Source: an uncultured Peptococcaceae bacterium
GTDB lineage: Bacteria; Bacillota; Peptococcia; Peptococcales; Peptococcaceae
Assembly: GCA_900552455.1 (NCBI GenBank)
Contig: URZX01000031.1
Span: forward strand, 1 to 24,868
Length of the DNA: 24,868 nt
Direction: 5' to 3'
Made by a program: the position numbers and the translations under genes. Numbering within the stretch: the stretch's first letter is position 1; the number at the start of each line of letters is the position of its first letter. The notes under the pieces are model-generated. The model was not told where the DNA came from, ran no database searches, and saw only the letters and a list, made by a program, of their open reading frames with translations. Positions 15,448-22,300 of this stretch are shown one piece after another.

Positions 15448-17910
15448 TCAACCTGCTACGATATTCACGAGTTTGCCAGGAACGACGATGGTCTTGCGCA
15501 CGGTCTTGCCTTGGATGGCATCCTGCACTTTCTGTTCCTGCATGGCTTTTTCGATGATGGAATCCTTGTCGAGGTCGTTTGCCACGACGATGCGCGCCTT
15601 GAGCTTGCCATTGACCTGAACGGCGAGCTCGACTTCGTCCACAACGAGGGCGGATTCGTCGACGTCTGGCCATTTCTGGAGATGGATGCTTTCGGTGTGG
15701 CCGGTCTTTTCCCACATTTCTTCGGCGATGTGTGGGGTGATCGGTGCGAGGAGCAGCATCAGCGTTTCGATGGCTTCGCGCACGGCTGGCGTCACCTTCT
15801 GGCCGCTGGTCTCGCGGAAATGATAGAGGCCGTTGACCATTTCCATGATGGCGGAGATGGCGGTGTTGAAGTTGAAGCGCTTGGAGACGTCCTCGGTGAC
15901 GCGTTTGATGGTGGTGTGGGTGAGGCGGCGCAGATCTTTTTCTGCGGCTGCATCGACATTGCCGGTCTCATCGCTGAGGTAGTAGTCGACGACGAGGCGC
16001 CAGACGCGGTTGAGGAAGCGGTAGCAGCCTTCCACGGCGCGGTCGTTCCATTCGAGGTCGCGATCCGGTGGCGCGGCGAAGAGGATGAAGAGGCGCGCGG
16101 TGTCGGCGCCGTACTGGTTGAGGATATCTTCCGGCGAGACGATGTTGCCCTTGGACTTGCTCATCTTGGCGCCGTCCTTGAGCACCATGCCCTGGGTCAG
16201 GAGGTTCTGGAATGGTTCGTCGGTGGCGCACATGCCGAAGTCGTGGAAGACTTTGGTAAAGAAGCGCGCGTAGAGCAGGTGCAAAATGGCGTGCTCAACG
16301 CCGCCGATGTACTGGTCGACACCGTTTTCCATCCAGAAATCGACCTTGTCCTTGGCAAATGGCAGCTCGGTGTTGTGGGCGTCGCAGTAACGCAGGAAAT
16401 ACCAGCTGGAGCAGACGAAGGTGTCCATGGTGTCGGTTTCACGACGCGCTGGCTTGCCGCAGATCGGACAGGTGGTCTCGACGAAATCCTTGACGTAGGT
16501 CAGCGGCGATTCGCCGGTTGGCTTGAACTTAACGTCTTCCGGCAGCATGACTGGCAGCTGGTCGTCTGGCACAGGCACGGCGCCGCAGTCGTCGCAGTAG
16601 ATGATCGGGATCGGTGCGCCCCAGTAGCGCTGGCGGCTGATGAGCCAGTCGCGCAGGCGGAAGTTGACGGTGGCGTGGCCCTTTCCCATTTCCTCGAGCT
16701 TTTTGACGATGCCCTTGCCGGCTTCGTCGTTTGGCAGGCCGTTGAATTCGTCGGAATTGACCATCACACCAGGCTCGACGTAGGCGGTTTCCATCTCGTC
16801 GACAGTGAGGACGTGGTCCTCTGGCGTGACGACGACGATGATCGGCAACCCGACCTTTTTCGCGAAGGCAAAGTCGCGCTCGTCGCTGGCAGGCACGCCC
16901 ATGACGGCGCCGGTGCCGTATTCGTAGATGACGTAGTTGCCGAGATAGATCGGCACCTTGGCGCCGTTGATCGGATTGATCGCATAAGCGCCGGTGAAGA
17001 CGCCTTCTTTTTCTGTTTCGGTGGAGGTGCGCTCGATCTCGCTCATTTTCATGGTCTTTTCAATGAAGGCGCGCACGGCTGGCGCTTCTTCCTTGCCGGC
17101 GATGAGCTTTTCCACGAGGGGATGCTCAGGCGCGAGCACCATATAGGTGACGCCGTAGAGGGTGTCTGGACGGGTGGTGAAGACCTCGAATTCGTCGCCC
17201 TGCTCGGTGGCGAAGGTGATCATCGCGCCTTCGGAGCGGCCGATCCAGTTTTCCTGCATGACCTTGACCTTGTTTGGCCAGCCTTCGAGCTTGTCGAGAT
17301 CGTCCAGCAGACGCTGGGCGTAGTCGGTGATCTTGAAAAACCACTGATCGAGGGCTTTCTTTTCCACAACGCTGTCGCAGCGCTCGCACTTGCCGTCGAC
17401 AACCTGCTCGTTGGCGAGCACCGTGGCGCAGCTTGGGCACCAGTTGACGGTGGCGTTTTTCTTGTAGGCGAGGCCGTTTTTATAAAGCTGCAGGAAGATC
17501 CACTGGGTCCATTTGTAATAATCCGGCAGACAGGTTGTGACCTCGCGGTCCCAGTCAAAGCTGAGGCCGAGCGCCTTGAACTGGCGCTTCATGTTGGCGA
17601 TGTTTTCCTTGGTCCATTTTGCCGGTGGGATGCCGTGCTTGATGGCTGCGTTTTCAGCTGGCAGACCGAAGGAGTCCCAGCCCATTGGATGCAGCACGTT
17701 GTAGCCATGCATGGTTTTGAAACGCGCGATGACATCCCCGATGGAATAGTTGCGCACATGGCCCATATGGAGATTGCCCGATGGATATGGAAACATTTCC
17801 AGGCAGTAGTAGTTTGGTTTTTTTGCGTCGTCGGCACGGTACATGTCGTCCGCTGCCCACTTCTGCTGCCATTTTGATTCTATTTGTTTGAAATCGTATT
17901 GTTCTTTCAT
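15448..17910 (-). CDS. leuS: Leucyl-tRNA synthetase
   Basis: This 820-residue class I synthetase charges tRNA-Leu. The HIGH motif appears as HMGH at 48-51 in [16 protein letters not shown] is at 582-586, and the CP1 editing domain shows TTRPDT (245-250) and GVPASDERD (338-346). The zinc-type cysteine pairs CPSC (158-161) and CERC (175-178), and CDDC/CPIC (439-442, 481-484), are present. I chose ATG at 17908-17910 (MKEQYDFK), the family N-terminus. The frame stays open 23 codons further upstream, almost to the transcription start. The ribosome site (GAAAGGG) is unusually far, about 12 bases. It is followed by dsrN after 4 bases. Confidence 0.97.
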   Translation of the reverse strand: MKEQYDFKQIESKWQQKWAADDMYRADDAKKPNYYCLEMFPYPSGNLHMGHVRNYSIGDVIARFKTMHGYNVLHPMGWDSFGLPAENAAIKHGIPPAKWTKENIANMKRQFKALGLSFDWDREVTTCLPDYYKWTQWIFLQLYKNGLAYKKNATVNWCPSCATVLANEQVVDGKCERCDSVVEKKALDQWFFKITDYAQRLLDDLDKLEGWPNKVKVMQENWIGRSEGAMITFATEQGDEFEVFTTRPDTLYGVTYMVLAPEHPLVEKLIAGKEEAPAVRAFIEKTMKMSEIERTSTETEKEGVFTGAYAINPINGAKVPIYLGNYVIYEYGTGAVMGVPASDERDFAFAKKVGLPIIVVVTPEDHVLTVDEMETAYVEPGVMVNSDEFNGLPNDEAGKGIVKKLEEMGKGHATVNFRLRDWLISRQRYWGAPIPIIYCDDCGAVPVPDDQLPVMLPEDVKFKPTGESPLTYVKDFVETTCPICGKPARRETDTMDTFVCSSWYFLRYCDAHNTELPFAKDKVDFWMENGVDQYIGGVEHAILHLLYARFFTKVFHDFGMCATDEPFQNLLTQGMVLKDGAKMSKSKGNIVSPEDILNQYGADTARLFILFAAPPDRDLEWNDRAVEGCYRFLNRVWRLVVDYYLSDETGNVDAAAEKDLRRLTHTTIKRVTEDVSKRFNFNTAISAIMEMVNGLYHFRETSGQKVTPAVREAIETLMLLLAPITPHIAEEMWEKTGHTESIHLQKWPDVDESALVVDEVELAVQVNGKLKARIVVANDLDKDSIIEKAMQEQKVQDAIQGKTVRKTIVVPGKLVNIVAG

Positions 17911-17987
17911 GTTCAAAAGGCCCTTTCTTTTCAGAAGTACAAGATTCTCAAGCTGTACTATAACAACAGAAGAATTCACTAAGCTTT

Positions 17988-18016
17988 ATTATATAAATTC
18001 TCGCCGCGCGCGTCAA
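17988..18016 (-). promoter_or_regulatory. Promoter of leuS-dsrN
   Basis: The minus strand has TTGACG (18011-18016), 17 bases, perfect TATAAT (17988-17993). The leader is only about 70 bases, too short for a T-box riboswitch. Confidence 0.8.
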
Positions 18017-18049
18017 CTGCTTATCCTGCTCTCGCCCGGGATTTTCAGC

Positions 18050-18102
18050 AAAAATGGCAGGCGCTCATCGCGCACGTGTTGCCACGCACACAATAAGCGC
18101 CT
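18050..18102 (-). terminator. Long hairpin terminator after the toxin/SLH-remnant region
   Basis: Arms 18083-18102 and 18059-18078 pair over 20 uninterrupted positions, several of them G-U, with a GCAA tetraloop. On the minus strand GCCATTTTTG follows. The GCAA loop matches the terminators of both antitoxin RNAs. It insulates leuS from the accessory region. Nothing else is seen in 18017-18127. Confidence 0.75.
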
Positions 18103-18127
18103 GTGACCCTCGGTTTACCCTGCAGGA

Positions 18128-18157
18128 TCAGGCTTCGAGGAATCTCTGGAGAATCGC
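18128..18157 (-). pseudogene. Broken 3' end of an SLH-domain gene (copy 2b)
   Basis: The minus strand reads AILQRFLEA and stop, which matches the last residues (AILQRLLEA) of the intact SLH protein at 19331. Nothing coding precedes it; a CTAG-containing short repeat joins it to copy 2a. Confidence 0.7.
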
Positions 18158-18172
18158 CCTTCCCCTAAAGGA

Positions 18173-18262
18173 CTAGCTCGGAACAGCGTTTGGTTTTACT
18201 GCCAGCTTCCGTCGCTCAGAGAGAAAGCGCTGCAAAATGGCAGCCACTTGCGCTCGCGTCGC
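18173..18262 (-). pseudogene. Broken 3' end of an SLH-domain gene (copy 2a)
   Basis: The minus strand reads ATRAQVAAILQRFL, the end of an SLH domain, then a different tail (SERRKLAVKPNAVPS) and TAG. The first 13 residues are identical to those at the end of the intact SLH protein in this window. It begins right after toxN, with no start codon or ribosome site, so it is a remnant. Confidence 0.7.
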
Positions 18263-18274
18263 CGCCCCCTGCGC

Positions 18275-18757
18275 TCATTCTTCCAGCTCAGCCAGCATCA
18301 GCTTTTCAATGCGCAGCGCGTCTGGCTGCGTCGGTGTAAATTTTATGCCGCGACGAATCAGCCCGATGACACGATAGGCGTTTCGTTCCAATTCTTTTAC
18401 CAAGCGCTCGCTGTCAATAAACACAGGATCTCCACCTCGGAAGTACCTCTTCTCTATATATTTCAGCGAGATCGGAAACATATCCTGAAAAAGCAGTGCA
18501 GTTGGATGCCCTTGAATGCGCACGATCTTAATGGTATCCGTCGGCTTGTTTTGAGCACGTTTCTTTGCGAGAATGCGCTCAAATTTTTCAATGCGCGTGC
18601 TGCAGGGAACCATCCAATACAGGGCTGTTTTTTTGTCCCGCACCGCAAAATAATGTGGGCGCATTGAGGTTTCATAGTTGATCTTCAAATACGGATCGCC
18701 CACCCGCTCAAAAAATTCATCTGTGATAAAATACAGATTCCCTTTCAACAGCTCCAT
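18275..18757 (-). CDS. Type III toxin, ToxN/CptN (AbiQ) family endoribonuclease
   Basis: This is a 160-residue basic protein. Segments I recognise from ToxN/CptN-type toxins are RPHYFAVRDKKTALYWMVP (33-51), the P-x-S-T-R loop PCSTR (51-55), QDMFPIS (91-97) and RRGIKFTPTQPDALRIE near the end (135-151). Known members cut mRNA and their own repeat RNA, are neutralised by pseudoknot RNAs from the upstream repeats, and often act in phage abortive infection. I chose ATG at 18755-18757, with GGAGG 5 bases ahead, over a TTG seven codons upstream. The gene lies directly behind a promoter, two RNA repeats and a terminator, the classic type III order, so toxin expression depends on read-through. The family call is from memory of motifs; activity is inferred. 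Confidence 0.85.
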   Translation of the reverse strand: MELLKGNLYFITDEFFERVGDPYLKINYETSMRPHYFAVRDKKTALYWMVPCSTRIEKFERILAKKRAQNKPTDTIKIVRIQGHPTALLFQDMFPISLKYIEKRYFRGGDPVFIDSERLVKELERNAYRVIGLIRRGIKFTPTQPDALRIEKLMLAELEE

Positions 18758-18783
18758 AACATCCTCCGCCTTTTCCAATGATG

Positions 18784-18813
18784 AAAAAGCCCTTCATCTT
18801 GCGACAAAGGGCT
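18784..18813 (-). terminator. Attenuating terminator between antitoxin RNA and toxin gene
   Basis: AGCCCTTTGTC-GCAA-GATGAAGGGCT pairs over 11 positions (two wobble) and is followed by TTTTTC. In type III systems such a leaky terminator keeps antitoxin RNA in excess over toxin mRNA. Confidence 0.85.
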
Positions 18814-18917
18814 CTGACTTAACCACGGTGCACTTATATTCCGCATCACCGTCAGCGGGAAAACGTTCTCACGGCTCACTTATATTCCGCATTGCCGCCA
18901 GCGGGAAAACTTATCTT
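18784..18917 (-). ncRNA. Type III antitoxin RNA, two 46-base pseudoknot repeats
   Basis: The minus strand has two tandem 46-base units, 18865-18910 and 18819-18864, between a promoter and a terminator. Each begins GTTTTCCCGCTG. In unit numbering, CCGC 7-10 can pair with GCGG 21-24, and 13-17 with 36-40. The pairs interleave, giving an H-type pseudoknot with an A-rich strand (AATATAAGTG) between. The copies differ at 17/36 as C-G versus U-A and at 13/40 as G-U versus A-U, and the second copy adds a G-C at 18/35, so changes keep pairing. This is what a ToxI/CptI-type antitoxin should look like. The start is estimated from the -10 box. Confidence 0.85.
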
Positions 18918-18923
18918 ACTTAG

Positions 18924-18952
18924 AGTATATCACAGCTTATTCGCAGTGACAA
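18924..18952 (-). promoter_or_regulatory. Promoter of the type III toxin-antitoxin operon
   Basis: The minus strand has TTGTCA (18947-18952), 17 bases, TATACT (18924-18929). The first antitoxin repeat begins 14 bases after the -10. Confidence 0.8.
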
Positions 18953-18961
18953 GTGCAAGTT

Positions 18962-18991
18962 TTATGCTTCCAGATAGCGCTGGAGGATGGC
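18962..18991 (-). pseudogene. Broken 3' end of an SLH-domain gene (copy 1b)
   Basis: The minus strand reads AILQRYLEA and a TAA stop. It has the same structure as copy 2b at 18128 but differs at several bases, and sits just upstream of the toxin-antitoxin promoter. Confidence 0.7.
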
Positions 18992-19051
18992 CCTTCCCCT
19001 AAAGGACTAGCTGCGCGTCGCCCTTTACAGGACTAGCTTCGCGTCGCAGGA
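18992..19051 (-). repeat. CTAG-centred short tandem repeats
   Basis: Three partly degenerate units of about 14-29 bases each contain GGACTAGCT, two followed by GCGCGTCG or TCGCGTCG. One unit (CCCTTTACAGGACTAGCT core) is identical, in opposite orientation, to the tandem repeat at 24458-24510. Module 2 has only one unit in the same place (18158-18177). Confidence 0.75.
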
Positions 19052-19129
19052 CTAGCTCGGAACAGCGTTTGGTTTCACTGCCAGCTTCCGTCGCTCAGAG
19101 AGAAAGCGCTGAAGGATCGCAGCGAGCTG
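19052..19129 (-). pseudogene. Broken 3' end of an SLH-domain gene (copy 1a)
   Basis: The minus strand reads QLAAILQRFL, then the same SERRKLAVKPNAVPS tail and TAG as copy 2a. From the codons for LQRF to the stop the DNA is nearly identical to copy 2a, while the codons before differ. It begins directly at the T run of the orphan antitoxin terminator. The open frame continues upstream only by running through the antitoxin repeats, so it is not a gene. Confidence 0.7.
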
Positions 19130-19158
19130 AAAAAATGGCCCCGTCTTGCGACAGGGCC
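19130..19158 (-). terminator. Terminator of the orphan antitoxin RNA
   Basis: GGCCCTGTC-GCAA-GACGGGGCC is a 9-bp stem with the same GCAA loop and flanks as the toxIN terminator, followed by ATTTTTT. Confidence 0.88.
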
Positions 19159-19284
19159 TTTGATTTGCGAACTGGATATTTATGAGTCGCGCTCCAGCCA
19201 GCGAACAATATTTACGAACTGGATATTTATGCGTCGCACTCCAGCCAGCGAACAATATTTACAAGCGCAGATAACTCTGCTGTT
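19130..19284 (-). ncRNA. Orphan type III antitoxin-like RNA, two 47-base repeats, no toxin gene
   Basis: The minus strand has two 47-base units, 19219-19265 and 19172-19218, plus a short third start (TTCGCAAAT). In unit numbering TCGC 15-18 can pair with GCGA 29-32, and CTGGA 22-26 with TCCAG 43-47, an interleaved H-type pseudoknot with an A-rich strand between. The first-stem arms are 14 bases apart, exactly as in the toxIN repeats. The differences between the copies (unit positions 1-4, 28 and 34) all avoid paired bases. A 5' hairpin GCAGA-TCTGC precedes (19267-19280). Promoter, repeats and terminator match the toxIN unit, but what follows is an SLH remnant, not a toxin. The call as antitoxin RNA is inference from architecture. 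Confidence 0.75.
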
Positions 19285-19290
19285 ACATAT

Positions 19291-19319
19291 AGTATACGCT
19301 AGTCTACTGTGCGCGTCAA
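19291..19319 (-). promoter_or_regulatory. Promoter of the orphan antitoxin-like RNA
   Basis: The minus strand has TTGACG (19314-19319), 17 bases, TATACT (19291-19296). It starts 11 bases after the stop of the large SLH gene. Confidence 0.8.
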
Positions 19320-19330
19320 TAAAAAGATCG

Positions 19331-22300
19331 TTACGCCTCCAGCAAGCGCTGCAAAATCGCTGCGACCTGGGCGCGGGTGGCGCTGGATTGTGGTTGCAGC
19401 TGGTCGTTGGTGACGCCGGAGATCAATCCCTCGGCGACTGCCCATTGCATGACATCATTCGCCCAGCTGGAGATTGTTGCCGTGTCGCTGTATGCTGAGA
19501 GATCTGCTCGGTTGCTCACGTCTTCGCCAATGCAAGCGGCGTAGTTCATCAGGATGGCGGCGAGCTGTTCTCTGGTGATTGGCTGGTTTGGTCGGAAGGT
19601 GTTGTCCTCGTAGCCGTTCACAACGCCGACGTTTGCTGCCCAGTTCACAGCGGTGGCGTACCAGTCGTTGTCGTCCACGTCTGCGAAGCCTGCGGCTTCG
19701 GCGGTTGTTACGCCTTCTAATCTAGCGAGGATGCTGACGATCATGGCGCGGGTGGTGGTTTGCTCTGGGGCAAATTCATTCGCGCTGGTGCCGGTCATCA
19801 GGCCATTGTCGTAGGCGTATTGGATGGCGTCTTTGTACCAGGCATCCGGCGCGATGTCGATAAAGAGGTCGCTGACGTCGACTGTGGCGTGGCTGTGGGT
19901 GTCGATGACGATGGCGTATTGAGAAGCGTGGCTGAATGGGATCTTCACGCTGCCGTCTTCGTCAATTTTCGCGGCGGCTTCAAAGTTCATCGCCTCTGCG
20001 TCTTCGTCGTAGTGGTAGAGGTTGGCCCAGTAGCCGGCGTTTTCCTTGCCGAGTGGGGCGGTGAGGGTCATGGTGAAGCCAAATTCGCCGTCATGGGCGA
20101 GGGTGATCTGGACGGTGCCGACTTCGCCGGTGATGGTGTTGATGACGTTCACTGGGATGCCGTCGGTATCCAGCGCCACGCCGAGATCAAGATCTGCGAG
20201 CGCTGCGTCGTCAGGAATATCTTTCCCGTTCACCGTCCAGCTGAGGTCGTCACCGAGGTCGAAGGTCACATCCACATCCTTCCCAGCGACGCTCTCAAAG
20301 ATTTCTGCTGGGACCTTGGTTTCATCGCCCATGTCGATGGTGATCTCGTCGCCTTTTGCGGTGTTCTCAAGCTCGTCAAGAATGTCGTCCCAGCCGCTAC
20401 TGTCCCCTGTGGATGGACCGGATGGTGTCGGATCAGGGGTTGGTGTTGGGGTTGGTTCTGGCTCAGCTACCGGCGTCCACTTGGCGTAAAGTGTTTTATC
20501 GTTAGATATTTCGGTATCAAAAGTCCATGCAGTGGTCAGAGATGGATCGCTGTACCAACCGCTCAGGGTATGGCCAGCAAGCTCTGGGTTTTTAGTTGGC
20601 TCACTAACTACGCCATTGGTGTAGCTGTATGCATAGCGCCCATCGTTATCTGCAAACGAAGTGCCGTAGTCAAAGGTGACTTGGTAGACTTTCTGGGCAT
20701 TTGCTTTGTCCAGTGCGACGAGGGTTGGCAGGGAAGTTGTTGCGGTGAGATTGCTCTGTCCCCAGACTTGGCTGCTGCCATCTGTCTGCCCATTCTGCAG
20801 CCGCCAGGCGACTTCGCCGGAGTGGAAGGCGGTGTCGTCTTTTGCGGCGGCGTCGCCGCTGCCTTCACCAATGCCTGGCAGATCTTTGTTCACGTCAGCT
20901 GTCTGCAGGAAATAGCAGTTTGCGACGATGCCGCTGTCGAAGTTATACCCCACAACGCCGCCGGTATAAGTGCCATCGCTGACGCTGCCGGTGTTGTAGC
21001 AGTTTTCGACGCTGGCGCTGTAGCCATCGAAGTCGACGTTGTAGCCCACAACGCCGCCGACACACCAGTAGCCCTTGACGCTGTCGGTGTTGTAGGAGTT
21101 TGTGACACTGCCACCGTTGTTGTAGCCGACGACGCCGCCGACGTAGTTCTTGCCGCTGACGCTGTCGGTGTTGTAGCAGTTTTCGACGGTGCCGCGGTTC
21201 AGCCCCACAACGCCGCCGACGTCGCTGCTATCAGCGCTGCCGTTGACGCTGCCGGTGTTGTAGCAGTTTTCGACGGTGCCGTTGTTCTGCCCCGCAATGC
21301 CGCCGACATACCATTCGCCGCTGACGCTGCCGGAACCGGAGAAGATGCAGCCTGTGACGGTGCCACCGTCGTTGTAGCCGACGACGCCGCCGACGTAGTT
21401 CTTGCCGCTGACGCTGCCGGAACCGGAGAAGATGCAGCCTGTGACGGTGCCACCGTTGTTGTAGCCGACGACGCCGCCGACATTATAGTTGCCGCTGACT
21501 GTGCCGGAGACGGTGAGATCTTTCACGGTGCCGCCATTAACACGACCAAAGAGGCCTTGATAATCGCTGCTGAGTTTATTGATATAGAGGTTTTCGATGG
21601 TTTTGCCGTTGCCATCAAAGGTGCCTTCGTACGAATTGATGATGCTGCCGATTGGGGTCCAGGAAACTGGTTGTCCGTTACTCAGCTCTGCTCCGCAGAC
21701 GCTGGAGAGGTCGATGTTGTTCATCAGCACGGCCCAGGCGGCAGGATTGCCGTTCTCGTCATTGACGAGATCGCGGAAGTTTTTAAGCTGGGTGGCGGTG
21801 AAGATTTTGTACGGATTGTTGGCTGTGCCGCCGATTTCAGCGTTGTCTTGGAGCGTTGGGCGGCCGAAGATAGGCTCGATCTTCCAGGTGCTGGCGAAAT
21901 CCCAGCTGGTGAAGCTTTCCTGGCTCTCAAACTTTTCGGCGCTCAGCGGCGTTGCGCTGCCGCTGCCGCTGCCGTCGCCAATGCCAGAAATTTCCAGTTC
22001 CTGCTGCAGGAAATAGCAGCCTGTGACACTGTCGAAGTTATACCCCACAACGCCGCCGACATCCTCGCCACCACTGACGGTGCCGATGTTGTAGCAGTTT
22101 GTGACGCTGCCGTGGTTCTGTCCTACAACGCCGCCGCTGACGTTGCCGCTGATGTTGCCGGTGTTGTAGCAGTTTTTGACGGGGCCTCTGTTATCCCCCA
22201 CAACGCCGCCAACATTGGTGCTGGGGCCGGTGACGGTGCCGGTGTTGTAGCAGTTTTCGACGGTGCTACTGCTGCTGTTATTCCCCACGACGCCGCCGAC

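Noticed and set aside
15511..17877. 788-codon plus-strand open frame opposite leuS
   Set aside because: leuS has all synthetase motifs in the other strand. The opposite frame is a composition shadow.
17911..18010. T-box riboswitch before leuS
   Set aside because: The leader from the promoter to the start is only about 70 bases and shows no T-box core or antiterminator.
19052..19255. A 67-residue open frame on the minus strand as a real gene
   Set aside because: It runs through the RNA repeats and the terminator before reaching the SLH remnant, and it has no ribosome site.
19172..19265. CRISPR array made of the 47-base (and 46-base at 18819-18910) repeats
   Set aside because: The units are directly adjacent with no unique spacers, only two copies each, and they sit between a promoter and a terminator with pseudoknot pairing. 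That is an antitoxin RNA layout.
18128..19330. Insertion sequence carrying the toxin-antitoxin units
   Set aside because: No transposase gene, terminal inverted repeats or clear short target duplications are present. Only SLH-end remnants and CTAG repeats bound the units.
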